Source of the DNA: Roseivivax halodurans JCM 10272
Lineage (GTDB): Bacteria; Pseudomonadota; Alphaproteobacteria; Rhodobacterales; Rhodobacteraceae
DNA length: 64,000 nt
Direction: 5' to 3'
Assembly (NCBI RefSeq): GCF_000521785.1
Contig: NZ_JALZ01000010.1
Coordinates: forward strand, 80,014 to 144,013
The translations under genes were made by a program, and so were the position numbers. The stretch's first letter is position 1, and every line of letters starts with the position of its first letter. Below, one piece after another: positions 27,507 through 36,373 of the stretch. Below the pieces are notes generated by a model, which did not search any database, was not told the origin of the DNA, and worked only from the letters and a program-made list of their open reading frames with translations.

Positions 27507-28280
27507 ATGCTTCTCGCCGTCGATGTGGGCAATACCAACACCGTCTTCGCGATCTGGGACGGGACGCGCTTCCTCGCCACCTGGCGCACCTCGACCGAGC
27601 ACCAGCGCACCGCCGACCAGTATTACGTCTGGCTCTCGACCCTGATGAACCTCAAGGGGATCGACGCCGAGATCACCGACATGATCGTCTCGTCCACGGT
27701 GCCGCGCGTCGTCTTCAACCTGCGTGTCCTCGCCGACCGCTATTTCGGGACGCGACCGATTGTCGTCGGCAAGCCCGATTGCGCCCTGCCCGTGGACGTG
27801 CGAGTGGATGCGGGAACGCAGGTCGGCCCGGACCGTCTTGTAAATACGGTGGGGAGTTACGACCTCTACGGAGGCGATCTGATCGTCGTGGATTTCGGCA
27901 CCGCCACCACATTCGACGTCGTCGACCATGACGGCGCCTATGTGGGCGGTGTGATCGCGCCGGGGGTGAACCTTTCGCTCCAGGCGTTGCACGAGGCCGC
28001 GGCGGCGCTTCCGCATGTCGACATCTCGCGGCCGCAGGCGGTCGTCGGAACCAATACCGTAGCCTGCATGCAATCCGGCATCTTCTGGGGCTACGTGGGG
28101 GTCGTCCGCGAGATCTGCCAAAGGATCAAGGCCGAACGGGAACGGCCCATGAAAATCATCTCGACCGGCGGGCTGGCGCCGCTCTTCCAGCAATCCGAAG
28201 CCCTGTTCGACGAGTTCAGGGACGATCTCACGATGCACGGTCTGACCGTCATCCACCGACACAATACGAACCAAGGATAA
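27507..28280 (+). CDS. coaX: Type III pantothenate kinase
   Basis: A 257-residue ASKHA-fold kinase for the first step of coenzyme A synthesis. The N-terminal phosphate loop DVGNTNTVFAIWDG, the GPDRLVNTVG segment, VVDFGTATTFDVV and the C-terminal STGGLAPLF are all family signatures. AAAGGGG lies eight bases upstream of the ATG. It lies between birA and the RNase J gene in the same direction; this linkage to nuoN-birA is what I would expect in Rhodobacterales. Confidence 0.94.
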   Translation: MLLAVDVGNTNTVFAIWDGTRFLATWRTSTEHQRTADQYYVWLSTLMNLKGIDAEITDMIVSSTVPRVVFNLRVLADRYFGTRPIVVGKPDCALPVDVRVDAGTQVGPDRLVNTVGSYDLYGGDLIVVDFGTATTFDVVDHDGAYVGGVIAPGVNLSLQALHEAAAALPHVDISRPQAVVGTNTVACMQSGIFWGYVGVVREICQRIKAERERPMKIISTGGLAPLFQQSEALFDEFRDDLTMHGLTVIHRHNTNQG

Positions 28281-28288
28281 CGAACAAA

Positions 28289-29956
28289 ATGAGCGGAGAA
28301 CGCATCATCTACCTGCCCCTCGGGGGGGCGGGCGAAATCGGCATGAACGCCTATGTCTACGGCTACGGCAAGGCGGGCCAGGAGGAACTGATCCTCGTCG
28401 ACATCGGCGTGACCTTCCCGGACATGGAGACCTCGCCCGGGGTCGACCTGATCTTTCCGGACATCGCGTGGCTCGCCGAGCGCAAGGACCGGCTCAAGGC
28501 GATCTTCATCACCCACGCACACGAGGACCATGTGGGCGCCGTCGCGCATTACTGGGAGCGTCTCGGCGCACCGGTCTACGCGCGCGCCTTCACTGCCAAC
28601 ATCGCGCGGCGCAAGATGGAAGAGATGGGCCACAAGCCCGAATACGTGCAGACCGTCTCGGCCTGGCCCGAGACCCAGCGGGTGGGATCCTTCGAGGTCG
28701 GCTTCCTGCCGATCTCGCACTCGATCCCCGAAAGCTCGGCGCTGGTGATCGACACGCCGGCCGGCCGCCTCATGCATACCGGCGACTTCAAGATCGACCT
28801 CACCCCTGTCGTCGGCGAGGCCTTCGACCGCGGGCTCTGGGAAAGCGTCGCGAGCTCGGGTGTGAAGGCTCTGGTCTGCGATTCGACGAACATCTTCTCG
28901 TCCCACGAGGGCCGGTCCGAGGCGACCGTCGGCCCCGAGATCGAGCGGCTCCTGTCTGAGTCCAAGGGCATGGTCTGCGCGACCACCTTCGCCTCGAACG
29001 TCGCGCGCCTGAAGACGCTGGCCGAAGCGGGGCAGAAGGCGGGGCGGTCCATCGTCCTGCTCGGCCGCGCGATGCGGCGGATGGTCGAGGCGGCGGTCGA
29101 GACCGGCGTGCTCAAGGATTTCCCGTCGACCGTGCCGGTCGAGGAGGCGGGATCGATCCCGCGCGAGAACCTGATGCTGATCGTCACCGGCTCGCAGGGC
29201 GAGCGCCGTGCGGCCTCGGCCCAGCTCGCGCGCGGCAAGCATCACGGGATGGAGCTCAAGGAGGGCGATCTCTTCCTCTTCTCCTCCAAGACCATACCCG
29301 GCAACGAGAAGGGCGTCATCCGGATCATCAACCAGCTCTCGGAACGGGGCGTGGACGTGGTCGACGACAGTTCGGGGCGCTACCACGTCTCGGGCCACGC
29401 GAACCGTCCCGACCTCGAGGCTATGCACGACATCGTCAATCCGCAGATGGTCGTTCCCATGCATGGCGAGCACCGTCACCTGCGCGAACACGTGAAGCTG
29501 GCGCAAACGAAGGGTCGGCAGGGCGTGCTCGCGGTCAACGGCACGATGGTGGACCTGACCGGCAACGAGCCCAAGGTCGTGGATTACGTCGAGACCGGGC
29601 GCACCTATCTCGACGGATCGGTGCAGGTCGGCGCGCTCGACGGGGTCGTGCGGGACCGCATCCGCATGGCGCTGAACGGACATGCGACGGTCACGCTCGT
29701 CCTCGACGAGGAAGACGAGGCGCTCGGCGATCCCTGGGTGGACCTGATGGGCCTGCCCGAGACCGGGCGCTCGCGCCAGCCGCTCTCGGACGTTCTCGAG
29801 GAGGAGCTTGCCGCCGTCGTCGCGCGTGCGGGCAAGAAGACCCTCAAGGACGACGACAAGCTCGAGGAAGAGCTGCGCCGCGCGATCCGCAACGGCGCGC
29901 AGAACGAGATCGGCAAGAAGCCCGAGGTCACGGTGGTGGTCAGCCGCTTGTCGTGA
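28289..29956 (+). CDS. rnj: Ribonuclease J
   Basis: A 555-residue metallo-beta-lactamase/beta-CASP ribonuclease with 5'-exonuclease and endonuclease activity in RNA maturation and decay. The zinc motif HAHEDHVGAV is near residue 76, and the beta-CASP motifs include DSTNIFSSHEG and, toward the C-terminal side of the core, HVSGHANRPDLEAM. The C-terminal domain (from about residue 450) assists oligomerisation. ATG 28289 lies eight bases after coaX. An intrinsic terminator follows. Confidence 0.95.
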   Translation: MSGERIIYLPLGGAGEIGMNAYVYGYGKAGQEELILVDIGVTFPDMETSPGVDLIFPDIAWLAERKDRLKAIFITHAHEDHVGAVAHYWERLGAPVYARAFTANIARRKMEEMGHKPEYVQTVSAWPETQRVGSFEVGFLPISHSIPESSALVIDTPAGRLMHTGDFKIDLTPVVGEAFDRGLWESVASSGVKALVCDSTNIFSSHEGRSEATVGPEIERLLSESKGMVCATTFASNVARLKTLAEAGQKAGRSIVLLGRAMRRMVEAAVETGVLKDFPSTVPVEEAGSIPRENLMLIVTGSQGERRAASAQLARGKHHGMELKEGDLFLFSSKTIPGNEKGVIRIINQLSERGVDVVDDSSGRYHVSGHANRPDLEAMHDIVNPQMVVPMHGEHRHLREHVKLAQTKGRQGVLAVNGTMVDLTGNEPKVVDYVETGRTYLDGSVQVGALDGVVRDRIRMALNGHATVTLVLDEEDEALGDPWVDLMGLPETGRSRQPLSDVLEEELAAVVARAGKKTLKDDDKLEEELRRAIRNGAQNEIGKKPEVTVVVSRLS

Positions 29957-29985
29957 TCCCCGGCCGCAGGGCCCGACGAGGAAAC

Positions 29986-30014
29986 GCCCGGCCGGCCACG
30001 GCCGGGCTTTTTTT
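29986..30014 (+). terminator. Intrinsic terminator of the coaX-rnj transcript
   Basis: 8-bp perfect stem GCCCGGCC (29986-29993) with GGCCGGGC (30000-30007), a 6-base loop and seven Ts at 30008-30014. It lies 30 bp after the RNase J stop. This is the clearest terminator on the plus strand in the window. Confidence 0.9.
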
Positions 30015-30061
30015 GCGACCGGCTGGCGCGTGAACGCGCGTTTTCCGGGAGAGGCGGACAA

Positions 30062-30090
30062 CAAAAAAAGGCGCCCCGCGGGGCGCCTTT
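30062..30090 (-). terminator. Intrinsic terminator of the DEAD-box helicase gene
   Basis: Read on the minus strand: stem GGCGCCCC with GGGGCGCC (8 bp, 30070-30087, 2-base centre) followed by seven Ts (complement of the A run 30063-30069). It lies 23 bp after the helicase stop, back to back with the rnj terminator. Confidence 0.88.
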
Positions 30091-30112
30091 CGAATCCTGC
30101 CGGAGGGTCGGA

Positions 30113-31615
30113 TCAGCCCGCGCGGCGCTGCTCGAAGCTCATGGCGATGAAGGACGGCAGGTGATCGCCGAGGCCGACGACCTTGTCGTCCTTGCCCCGT
30201 CCGCCGGAGCGGCCGCGGCCACTCCTGTCGCTCTGGCTCTTCGCGGAGGCGGATCGCTCGGCCGGGGCCTCATCCGCCTGCACCGGCACGTCGGTATTGG
30301 CCGTCTCGGGCACCTTGTCCTCGGCCGGCGCATCGTCGCGCGCCTCCGTCTTGGCCTTGGCATCGGCGCCCTTGCGTCCGCCCGATCGGCGGGTGCGCGC
30401 AGGCTTCTCGCTTTTCGGCGTCTCTTCGACCTCGGCCGGAGCCTCGCTCGCCTCGGACTTCGCCGGGCGGCCCGGATCCTCGATCTTCGGGATCTGCTTC
30501 TCGATCAGCTTCTCCACGTCCTCGAGGTTCTTCTCGTCCTTCGGGGCGCAGATCGTGATCGCCTTGCCCGCGCGGCCCGCGCGGCCCGTGCGGCCGATGC
30601 GGTGGACGTAATCCTCGGCATGGCCCGGCACGTCGTAGTTGAAGACGTGGCTCACCGAGGGCACGTCGAGCCCGCGCGCCGCGACGTCCGAGGCGACGAG
30701 AATCTTCAGATCACCGTTCCGGAAGCCGTCCAGCGTCCGCGTGCGCTGGGACTGGTCAAGATCGCCGTGGATCGGGGCGGCGTCGACGCCGTATTTCTTG
30801 AGCGACTTCGCGACCACGTCCACATCGACCTTGCGATTGCAGAACACGATCGCGTTGGTCAGCTTCTCGCCTTCCGCCTCGATCAGCATCCGCAGCGTGC
30901 GGCGCTTCTCGCTGTCCGCGCGGTCGCGGCGCGAGGGTTTGAACATGCAGACATGCTGGTCGATCGTCTCGGAGGCGGTCGCCTGGCGCGCCACCTCGAT
31001 CCGAACCGGCGCCTGCAGGAAGGTGTTGGTGATGCGCTCGATCTCGGACGCCATCGTCGCCGAGAAGAACAGCGTCTGGCGGGTGAAGGGCGTCAGCGAG
31101 AAGATCCGCTCGATATCCGGGATGAAGCCCATGTCGAGCATTCGGTCGGCCTCGTCGACCACCATCACCTCGATCCCGGTGAGCAGCAGCTTGCCGCGCT
31201 CGAAATGGTCGAGCAGGCGGCCCGGCGTCGCGATCAGAACGTCGACGCCCTTGTCGATGAGCGCGTCCTGCTCCTTGAAGCTGACGCCGCCGATGAGCAG
31301 CGCCTTGGTCAGCTTCACGTTCTTGGAATAGGTGTCGAAGTTCTCGGCCACCTGCGCGGCAAGCTCGCGCGTCGGGCAGAGCACGAGGCTGCGCGGCATC
31401 CGCGCGCGTGCCCGGCCGCGGGCGAGCTTGTTGATCATCGGCAGGGTGAAGGACGCGGTCTTGCCGGTCCCCGTCTGCGCGATGCCGAGCACGTCCTTGC
31501 CTTCGAGCGCCGGCGGAATTGCTCCCGCCTGGATCGGAGTGGGCGTGGTGTAGCCGGCTTCCTCGACGGCTTGCAGCACCTTCGGGCTGAGGTTCAGATC
31601 GCTGAATTGGGTCAT
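30113..31615 (-). CDS. DEAD-box ATP-dependent RNA helicase (RhlE type)
   Basis: A 500-residue RNA helicase. Motifs in order: Q motif (TPIQAGAIPPALEGKD), AQTGTGKT, PTREL, VDEADRMLDMGF, SAT, and HRIGRTGRAGR in the second RecA domain. The C-terminal 125 residues are low-complexity and charged (SEASEAPAEVEETPKSEK, GRGRSGGRGKDD), typical for RNA contact. The N-terminus MTQFSDLNLSPKVLQAV fixes the start at 31615; the open frame goes 26 codons further without similarity. It is probably involved in ribosome assembly or cold adaptation. Confidence 0.92.
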   Translation of the reverse strand: MTQFSDLNLSPKVLQAVEEAGYTTPTPIQAGAIPPALEGKDVLGIAQTGTGKTASFTLPMINKLARGRARARMPRSLVLCPTRELAAQVAENFDTYSKNVKLTKALLIGGVSFKEQDALIDKGVDVLIATPGRLLDHFERGKLLLTGIEVMVVDEADRMLDMGFIPDIERIFSLTPFTRQTLFFSATMASEIERITNTFLQAPVRIEVARQATASETIDQHVCMFKPSRRDRADSEKRRTLRMLIEAEGEKLTNAIVFCNRKVDVDVVAKSLKKYGVDAAPIHGDLDQSQRTRTLDGFRNGDLKILVASDVAARGLDVPSVSHVFNYDVPGHAEDYVHRIGRTGRAGRAGKAITICAPKDEKNLEDVEKLIEKQIPKIEDPGRPAKSEASEAPAEVEETPKSEKPARTRRSGGRKGADAKAKTEARDDAPAEDKVPETANTDVPVQADEAPAERSASAKSQSDRSGRGRSGGRGKDDKVVGLGDHLPSFIAMSFEQRRAG

Positions 31616-31742
31616 ATGTATCCGCTTGTTGCGGACACGTCTCGGCCCGCACGTCTCGTCGTCGTCGGGCCCGTCCGGCCCTCGATCGTCCATCCGGGCG
31701 CTATCCGCCCGATCGGGGCCCTGTCCGGACCCTCGCAGCGCT

Positions 31743-31770
31743 CTCTAACGAATTGTCGCTCCAGCGTCAA
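31743..31770 (-). promoter_or_regulatory. Candidate promoter of the helicase gene
   Basis: On the minus strand TTGACG (31770-31765), 16 bases, then TTAGAG (31748-31743). It gives a 5' leader of about 125 bases before the ATG at 31615. Such long leaders are common for cold-inducible helicases. The -10 match is weak. Confidence 0.35.
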
Positions 31771-31813
31771 TCTAACCGTGCGTCAAAGGCTTGGTATCGC
31801 GCGCGCCAGCCCG

Positions 31814-33430
31814 TCAGACCATCATCTCCTTGGTCGCCGAGAGCGTCACCTCGGGATAGTCGCGCTCGACCCGGTCGATGTCCCACTGCATCCGCGTGAG
31901 GTACACGGTGTCGCCGTCGTTGTCGGTGGCGATGTGCTGCGTGTTCTTGGCCGCGAAGGTTTCGACCGCGTCCTTGGGCCCGTGCACCCAGCGGGCGGAG
32001 GTGAACTGCGACGGCTCGAAGCGCACCGGCAGACCGTATTCGCTCTCGATGCGCGCGCCCAGAACCTCGAATTGCAGCGCGCCGACGACGCCGACGATGT
32101 AGCCAGAGCCGATCGACGGCTTGAAGACCTTGGCCGCGCCTTCCTCGGCGAATTGGTAGAGTGCCTTCTCGAGATGCTTGGCCTTCATCGGATCGCCCGC
32201 GCGCACCGATTGCAGCAGCTCCGGCGCGAAGGAGGGAATGCCGGTCACCTTCAGCGTCTCGCCCTCGGTCAGGGTGTCGCCGATCCTGAGCTGGCCATGG
32301 TTCGGGATGCCGATGATGTCCCCGGCCCAGGCCTCTTCCGCGAGCTCCCGGTCGGAGGCGAGGAACAGCACCGGCGCCGACACCGTCATCGCCTTCTTCG
32401 AGCGCACATGCGTGAGCTTCATGCCCCGCTCGAAATGCCCCGAGGCGAGCCGGACGAAAGCGACCCGGTCGCGGTGCTTGGGGTCCATGTTGGCCTGCAC
32501 CTTGAAGACGAAGCCCGCGACTTTCTGCTCTTCGGGTGCGATCTGGCGCGGCTCGGCACGGGCGGGCTGCGGCTCGGGGGCGTAGTTGCCGATCCCCTCC
32601 ATCAGCTCCTTCACCCCGAAGGAGTTGATCGCCGAGCCGAACCAGATCGGCGTCATGTGCCCCTCGAGCACCGCCTGCTTGTCGAGCGCCGGCAGCAGCT
32701 CGCGCGCCATCTCGACCTCTTCCTTCAGCTGCTCGAGCAACCCGGCGGGCACGTGCTCGGCGAGCTTGGGGTCGTCGAGCCCGCTGATCTGGATCGAATC
32801 CGCTACCTTGTTGCGGTCGGCCCGATCCATCAGCTCGAGACGGTCGTTCAGCATGTCGTAGGCGCCGACGAAGTCGCGCCCCATCCCGATCGGCCAGCTT
32901 GCCGGGGTCACGTCGATCGCGAGGTTCTCCTGGATCTCGTCGATGATCTCGAAGACGTCGCGGCTCTCGCGGTCCATCTTGTTGCAGAAGGTCAGGATCG
33001 GCAGGTCGCGCAGGCGGCAGACCTCGAAGAGCTTCCGGGTCTGGCTTTCCACACCCTTCGCGCCGTCGATCACCATGATCGCCGCGTCGACCGCCGTGAG
33101 CGTCCGGTAGGTGTCCTCGGAGAAGTCCGAGTGGCCGGGCGTGTCGACGAGGTTGAAGCGGAAGTTCTTGAAGTCGAACGACATCGCCGAGGCCGAGACC
33201 GAGATGCCCCGGTCCTTCTCCATCTGCATGTAGTCCGAGCGCGTGCGGCGTGCCTCGCCCTTGGCGCGGACCTGACCGGCCATCTGGATCGCGCCGCCGA
33301 AGAGCAGGAACTTCTCGGTCAGCGTCGTTTTCCCTGCGTCGGGGTGCGAGATGATCGCGAAGGTGCGGCGTCGCGCGATCTCGGGCGGCAGGGCGGGGCG
33401 GTTTGAAGGGGCGTCGAGCATGGCGGGCAT
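31814..33430 (-). CDS. prfC: Peptide chain release factor 3
   Basis: A 538-residue translational GTPase that recycles RF1/RF2. G-domain motifs: SHPDAGKTTLTEKFL (G1), RGISVSASAM (G2), DTPGHSDFSEDTYR (G3), NKMD (G4). The RF3-specific C-terminal domain includes VVGALQFEVLGARIESEYGL. Length is that of the family (E. coli RF3 has 529). It is on the minus strand, with the helicase gene 198 bp downstream. Confidence 0.95.
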   Translation of the reverse strand: MPAMLDAPSNRPALPPEIARRRTFAIISHPDAGKTTLTEKFLLFGGAIQMAGQVRAKGEARRTRSDYMQMEKDRGISVSASAMSFDFKNFRFNLVDTPGHSDFSEDTYRTLTAVDAAIMVIDGAKGVESQTRKLFEVCRLRDLPILTFCNKMDRESRDVFEIIDEIQENLAIDVTPASWPIGMGRDFVGAYDMLNDRLELMDRADRNKVADSIQISGLDDPKLAEHVPAGLLEQLKEEVEMARELLPALDKQAVLEGHMTPIWFGSAINSFGVKELMEGIGNYAPEPQPARAEPRQIAPEEQKVAGFVFKVQANMDPKHRDRVAFVRLASGHFERGMKLTHVRSKKAMTVSAPVLFLASDRELAEEAWAGDIIGIPNHGQLRIGDTLTEGETLKVTGIPSFAPELLQSVRAGDPMKAKHLEKALYQFAEEGAAKVFKPSIGSGYIVGVVGALQFEVLGARIESEYGLPVRFEPSQFTSARWVHGPKDAVETFAAKNTQHIATDNDGDTVYLTRMQWDIDRVERDYPEVTLSATKEMMV

Positions 33431-33516
33431 ATAGCGCCGCCCCGGAGCGCCCGCAATCGCCCGCGCGGGAACATCGCCCGGCAGCGGCGGGTTCGGATGC
33501 CGAAAGGAGACCCATC

Positions 33517-33768
33517 ATGGCCAAGTCGATCAAGGACGAAGAGACCTACGACGCGCTGCGGGACGAAGGCATGTCCAAGGAGAAGGCGGCGCGCATCGCC
33601 AACGCCAAGGCGAACGACAGCCAGCAGCCGTCGAAGAAGGGCGGCAAGCAGCCCCCCTACGAGGAGTGGAGCAAGGAGGACCTCTACGAGCGCGCGCAGG
33701 AGATCGGCATCGACGGGCGATCGGACATGACCAAGGACGAGCTCATCGAGGCGCTGCGAAGCCACTGA
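33517..33768 (+). CDS. Small Rho-N-like (SAP-type) domain protein
   Basis: 83 residues, very hydrophilic. The C-terminal half (EEWSKEDLYERAQEIGI then SDMTKDELIEALRSH) has the helix-extended-loop-helix of the Rho termination factor N-terminal domain, a nucleic-acid-binding fold. The N-terminal half (YDALRDEGMSKEKAARIANA) resembles the short families often joined to it. AAAGGAGAC lies upstream of ATG 33517. It is divergent from prfC. A DNA- or RNA-binding role is inferred from the domain. Confidence 0.8.
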   Translation: MAKSIKDEETYDALRDEGMSKEKAARIANAKANDSQQPSKKGGKQPPYEEWSKEDLYERAQEIGIDGRSDMTKDELIEALRSH

Positions 33769-33841
33769 TGAAAGTGTCTTGCCCGACTCGCATCTCCGCG
33801 GCATGATGTGAACATTAGGTGAACATCCGGGGAGAATGACG

Positions 33842-34216
33842 ATGGACCTGATGAGTGTCGCAAACGAGCTCGTCGCGGGCTGCCGCGAGGGCCGCGAGCG
33901 CGAGAACCTGGACAAGCTCTATGCCGCGGACGCGGTCTCGGTCGAGGCGCACTGCATGCCGGGGGTGGACAGTCGCGAGACGCACGGCCTCGACGGCATC
34001 AAGGGCAAGCACGAATGGTGGGAGCAGAACATGGAGGCGACCGGCGGGAGCGTAGACGGGCCGTTCCCGCACGGCGACGAACGCTTCGCCGTCGTCTTCA
34101 AGGTCCAGGGCCGCGACAAGAATTCCGGCAAGGAGTTCGACATGGAGGAGGTGGGTATCTACCACGTCTCCGGCGGCAAGATCGTCCGCGAGGAGTTCTT
34201 CTACACCTCGGACTGA
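33842..34216 (+). CDS. SnoaL-like / NTF2-fold protein
   Basis: 124 residues with the pattern of the SnoaL-like polyketide-cyclase/NTF2 fold: an N-terminal helix pair (ANELVAGCREGRERENLDKLYAADAVSVEA), a helix around GIKGKHEWWEQN and a C-terminal beta-sheet (FDMEEVGIYHVSGGKIVREEFFY). Many members are small-molecule-binding or stress proteins without known substrate. ATG 33842 is preferred over 33836 because GGGGAG lies seven bases upstream. Two direct repeats GTGAACAT stand just before it. Confidence 0.8.
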   Translation: MDLMSVANELVAGCREGRERENLDKLYAADAVSVEAHCMPGVDSRETHGLDGIKGKHEWWEQNMEATGGSVDGPFPHGDERFAVVFKVQGRDKNSGKEFDMEEVGIYHVSGGKIVREEFFYTSD

Positions 34217-34235
34217 CGCGGGCGCGCGCTGCGCG

Positions 34236-34254
34236 GCGAGGGCGCTGCCCTCGC
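34236..34254 (+). terminator. GC hairpin of dispersed element copy 4
   Basis: GCGAGGG-cgctg-CCCTCGC, 20 bases after the SnoaL-like gene stop and six bases before the AT-rich core. The same stem recurs at 36318 and 44755. Confidence 0.5.
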
Positions 34255-34260
34255 GCTCCC

Positions 34261-34283
34261 GGAGTATTTGTCCCAAGAAGAAG
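34261..34283 (+). repeat. Dispersed intergenic element, copy 4
   Basis: GGAGTATTT, four free bases (GTCC), then CAAGAAGAAG and GGC. It follows the GCGAGGG hairpin and lies between the SnoaL-like gene and the SDR gene. Confidence 0.7.
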
Positions 34284-34382
34284 GGCATGGCCGCCACCGC
34301 GCGAGGGGACGGCCATGCGATTGTGTCGCGGCGCGCCCTGCTGTTCATATGGCGCGGACGTGAAGCAGACAGGAGAAGCGAT

Positions 34383-35162
34383 ATGGATCTCGGGATTCGC
34401 GGCAAACGCGCGCTGGTGACGGCGTCGTCGAAAGGGCTCGGCCGCGGCTGCGCCGAGGCGCTGGCCGAGGCCGGCGTCGACCTCGTGCTCAACGCCCGCG
34501 GCGAGGAGGCGCTCGACGCCACCGCCGAGCACATCCTGCGCACATGGCAAGTCGACGTGACCACGGTGGCCGCCGACATCTCCACCGAGGAGGGCCGCGC
34601 CGAGGTTCTGGAAGAGGCGGCGGGCGTCGACATCCTCGTCACCAATGCCGGCGGCCCGCCTCCGGGCATGTGGAACGACTGGAACCGCGACGATTTCATC
34701 GCCGCGCTCGACGCCAACATGCTCGCGCCCATCGCGCTGATGACCGCGCTCCTGCCCGGCATGTGCGACCGCGGCTGGGGCCGGGTCGTCAACATCACCT
34801 CGCAATCGGTCAAGGCGCCGATCCCGCAGCTCGGCCTGTCGAATTCCGCCCGCGCGGGCCTCACCGGCTATGTCGCGGGCACGGCGCGGCAGGTGGCGCA
34901 GAAGGGCGTGACGATCAACAACCTGCTGCCCGGCATCCACGCGACCGACCGCGCCGACGCGCTCGACGGCGGCGTCGCGGAGCGCGAGGGGATCGCCATC
35001 GACGAGGCCCGCGCACGGCGCGTCGAGACGATTCCGGCCCAGCGTTACGGCACGGCCGCGGAGTTCGGTCAGGCCTGCGCCTTTCTCTGCTCGCAGCATG
35101 CGGGGTTCATCGTCGGTCAGAACTGGCTGCTCGACGGCGGCGCGGTGAACGCGACCCTCTGA
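34383..35162 (+). CDS. Short-chain dehydrogenase/reductase family protein, atypical active site
   Basis: 259 residues, Rossmann fold. The cofactor loop is TASSKGLGRG (residues 13-22), and NAGGPPPG lies at 89-96. The expected Tyr-x-x-x-Lys pair is absent: the region reads GLSNSARAGLTG (151-162), with Ser and Arg where Tyr and Lys should be. This LSNxxRxG pattern marks a known divergent SDR group usually annotated as 3-oxoacyl-ACP reductase. ATG 34383 follows AGGAGAAG. Its stop overlaps the next ATG (TGATG). The substrate is unknown. Confidence 0.85.
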   Translation: MDLGIRGKRALVTASSKGLGRGCAEALAEAGVDLVLNARGEEALDATAEHILRTWQVDVTTVAADISTEEGRAEVLEEAAGVDILVTNAGGPPPGMWNDWNRDDFIAALDANMLAPIALMTALLPGMCDRGWGRVVNITSQSVKAPIPQLGLSNSARAGLTGYVAGTARQVAQKGVTINNLLPGIHATDRADALDGGVAEREGIAIDEARARRVETIPAQRYGTAAEFGQACAFLCSQHAGFIVGQNWLLDGGAVNATL

Positions 35163-36310
35163 TGGCGCGCGGGCCGGACGGGCAGGGCGGCGGCGCGGGC
35201 TTCTCGCTCTCGGACCAGCTCTTCAATGCGGGGACAGTCCGGCAGCTCGCGGGAGAATACGCGGTGCTGCCGGGCTTCGATCCGGACCGCTTCGAACAAG
35301 AGGCGCTCGCGGGCCTTGCCGGACGGGGCCTGCTCGAGCGGCTGGACTGGCTCGCGACCTGCGTCGAGGCGCAGCTACCCCGCGACTTTCCCGCCATGGC
35401 CGAGGCGCTCGAGGCGGCGATGTCGCCGCCGCTCGATCCCGCCCGCACCGACGACGATTTCGGCCGGTTCATCCACGCGGTCCCCGGCATCCTCGCCGTC
35501 CGTCACGGGCTCGAGCACCATCGCGAGAGGGCGCTCGACCTCCTGCACGAAGCGACGCGCCGCTTCTCGATGGAGTTCTACATCCGTCCCTTCCTCAACC
35601 GCTGGCCCGAGGAGACGCTGGCCCGGCTCGAGCGATGGACCGGGGACGAGAACTATCACGTCCGCCGGCTCGTCAGCGAGGGCACGCGCCCGCGCCTGCC
35701 CTGGGCCGCGAACGTCACGCTCGATCCGCGGCGGCCGCTGCCGCTGCTCGATGCGCTGCATGCCGATCCCACCCGATACGTCACACGTTCCGTCGCGAAC
35801 CATCTCAACGACATCTCGAAGATCGCGCCAGACGCGGTGACCGGTCGCCTGCGGGACTGGCGGGCCGAGGCTCGGCAGCGCCCGAAGGAACTCGACTGGA
35901 TGACGCGGCATGCCCTGCGCACCGCGGTCAAGCGCGGCGAGCCCGGGGCGCTGGCCCTCCTTGGCTACGATCCTGACCTGCCCGTGCGCGTCACGCTCGA
36001 CGTGCCGCGCCGGGTGGCGATCGGCGAGGCGCTGAACCTGCGTGTCCGGATCGAGGCCGAAGAGCCCGGCCGCGCCCTCGTCGATTACCGCGTCGTCTTC
36101 CACCGTCCGAGTGGACGGGCCGCAGAGAAGGTCTTCAAGCTCGGGCAGGGCAGCGTCGCGCCGGATACGCCGCTCGCCCTGTCGAAACGGCACGTGCTGA
36201 AAGCCGAGGCCAGCACCTTCACCTGGCATCCCGGCCCGCACCGGATCGTGCTTCAGGTCAACGGGCGCGACCGGGCCGAGGCGCAGGTCGAGGTGACGGG
36301 GAGAGGCTGA
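35162..36310 (+). CDS. DNA alkylation repair (HEAT-repeat) family protein
   Basis: 382 residues, mainly helical. The segment VRRLVSEGTRPRLPW, VTRSVANHLNDISKIAPD and LDWMTRHALRTAVKRGEPGAL matches the HEAT-like repeats of AlkC/AlkD-type DNA glycosylase-like proteins. The last 100 residues are beta-rich (RVTLDVPRRVAIGEALNLRVRI; HPGPHRIVLQVNGRD), as in AlkC-like proteins that end in an Ig-like domain. It overlaps the SDR stop by one base, so they are coupled, although the functional link is unclear. Glycosylase activity is inferred from the family only. Confidence 0.78.
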   Translation: MARGPDGQGGGAGFSLSDQLFNAGTVRQLAGEYAVLPGFDPDRFEQEALAGLAGRGLLERLDWLATCVEAQLPRDFPAMAEALEAAMSPPLDPARTDDDFGRFIHAVPGILAVRHGLEHHRERALDLLHEATRRFSMEFYIRPFLNRWPEETLARLERWTGDENYHVRRLVSEGTRPRLPWAANVTLDPRRPLPLLDALHADPTRYVTRSVANHLNDISKIAPDAVTGRLRDWRAEARQRPKELDWMTRHALRTAVKRGEPGALALLGYDPDLPVRVTLDVPRRVAIGEALNLRVRIEAEEPGRALVDYRVVFHRPSGRAAEKVFKLGQGSVAPDTPLALSKRHVLKAEASTFTWHPGPHRIVLQVNGRDRAEAQVEVTGRG

Positions 36311-36317
36311 CGCCTCT

Positions 36318-36336
36318 GCGAGGGCTCTGCCCTCGC
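36318..36336 (+). terminator. GC hairpin of dispersed element copy 5
   Basis: GCGAGGG-ctctg-CCCTCGC eight bases after the repair-protein stop, seven bases before the AT-rich core. It lies between convergent genes, where a terminator is expected. Confidence 0.5.
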
Positions 36337-36343
36337 GCTCCCG

Positions 36344-36365
36344 GGATATTGTCGCCAAGAAGACG
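36344..36365 (+). repeat. Dispersed intergenic element, copy 5 (variant)
   Basis: GGATATT, then GTCGC, then CAAGAAGACG: one T shorter in the core and one A changed to C in the tail. It lies between the plus-strand repair gene and the minus-strand peptidase gene. Confidence 0.6.
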
Positions 36366-36373
36366 GATGGCGC

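Noticed and set aside
30161..33406. A 1081-codon plus-strand open frame across the helicase and prfC genes
   Set aside because: It lies opposite two highly conserved proteins and shows only Leu/Arg/His-rich filler sequence.
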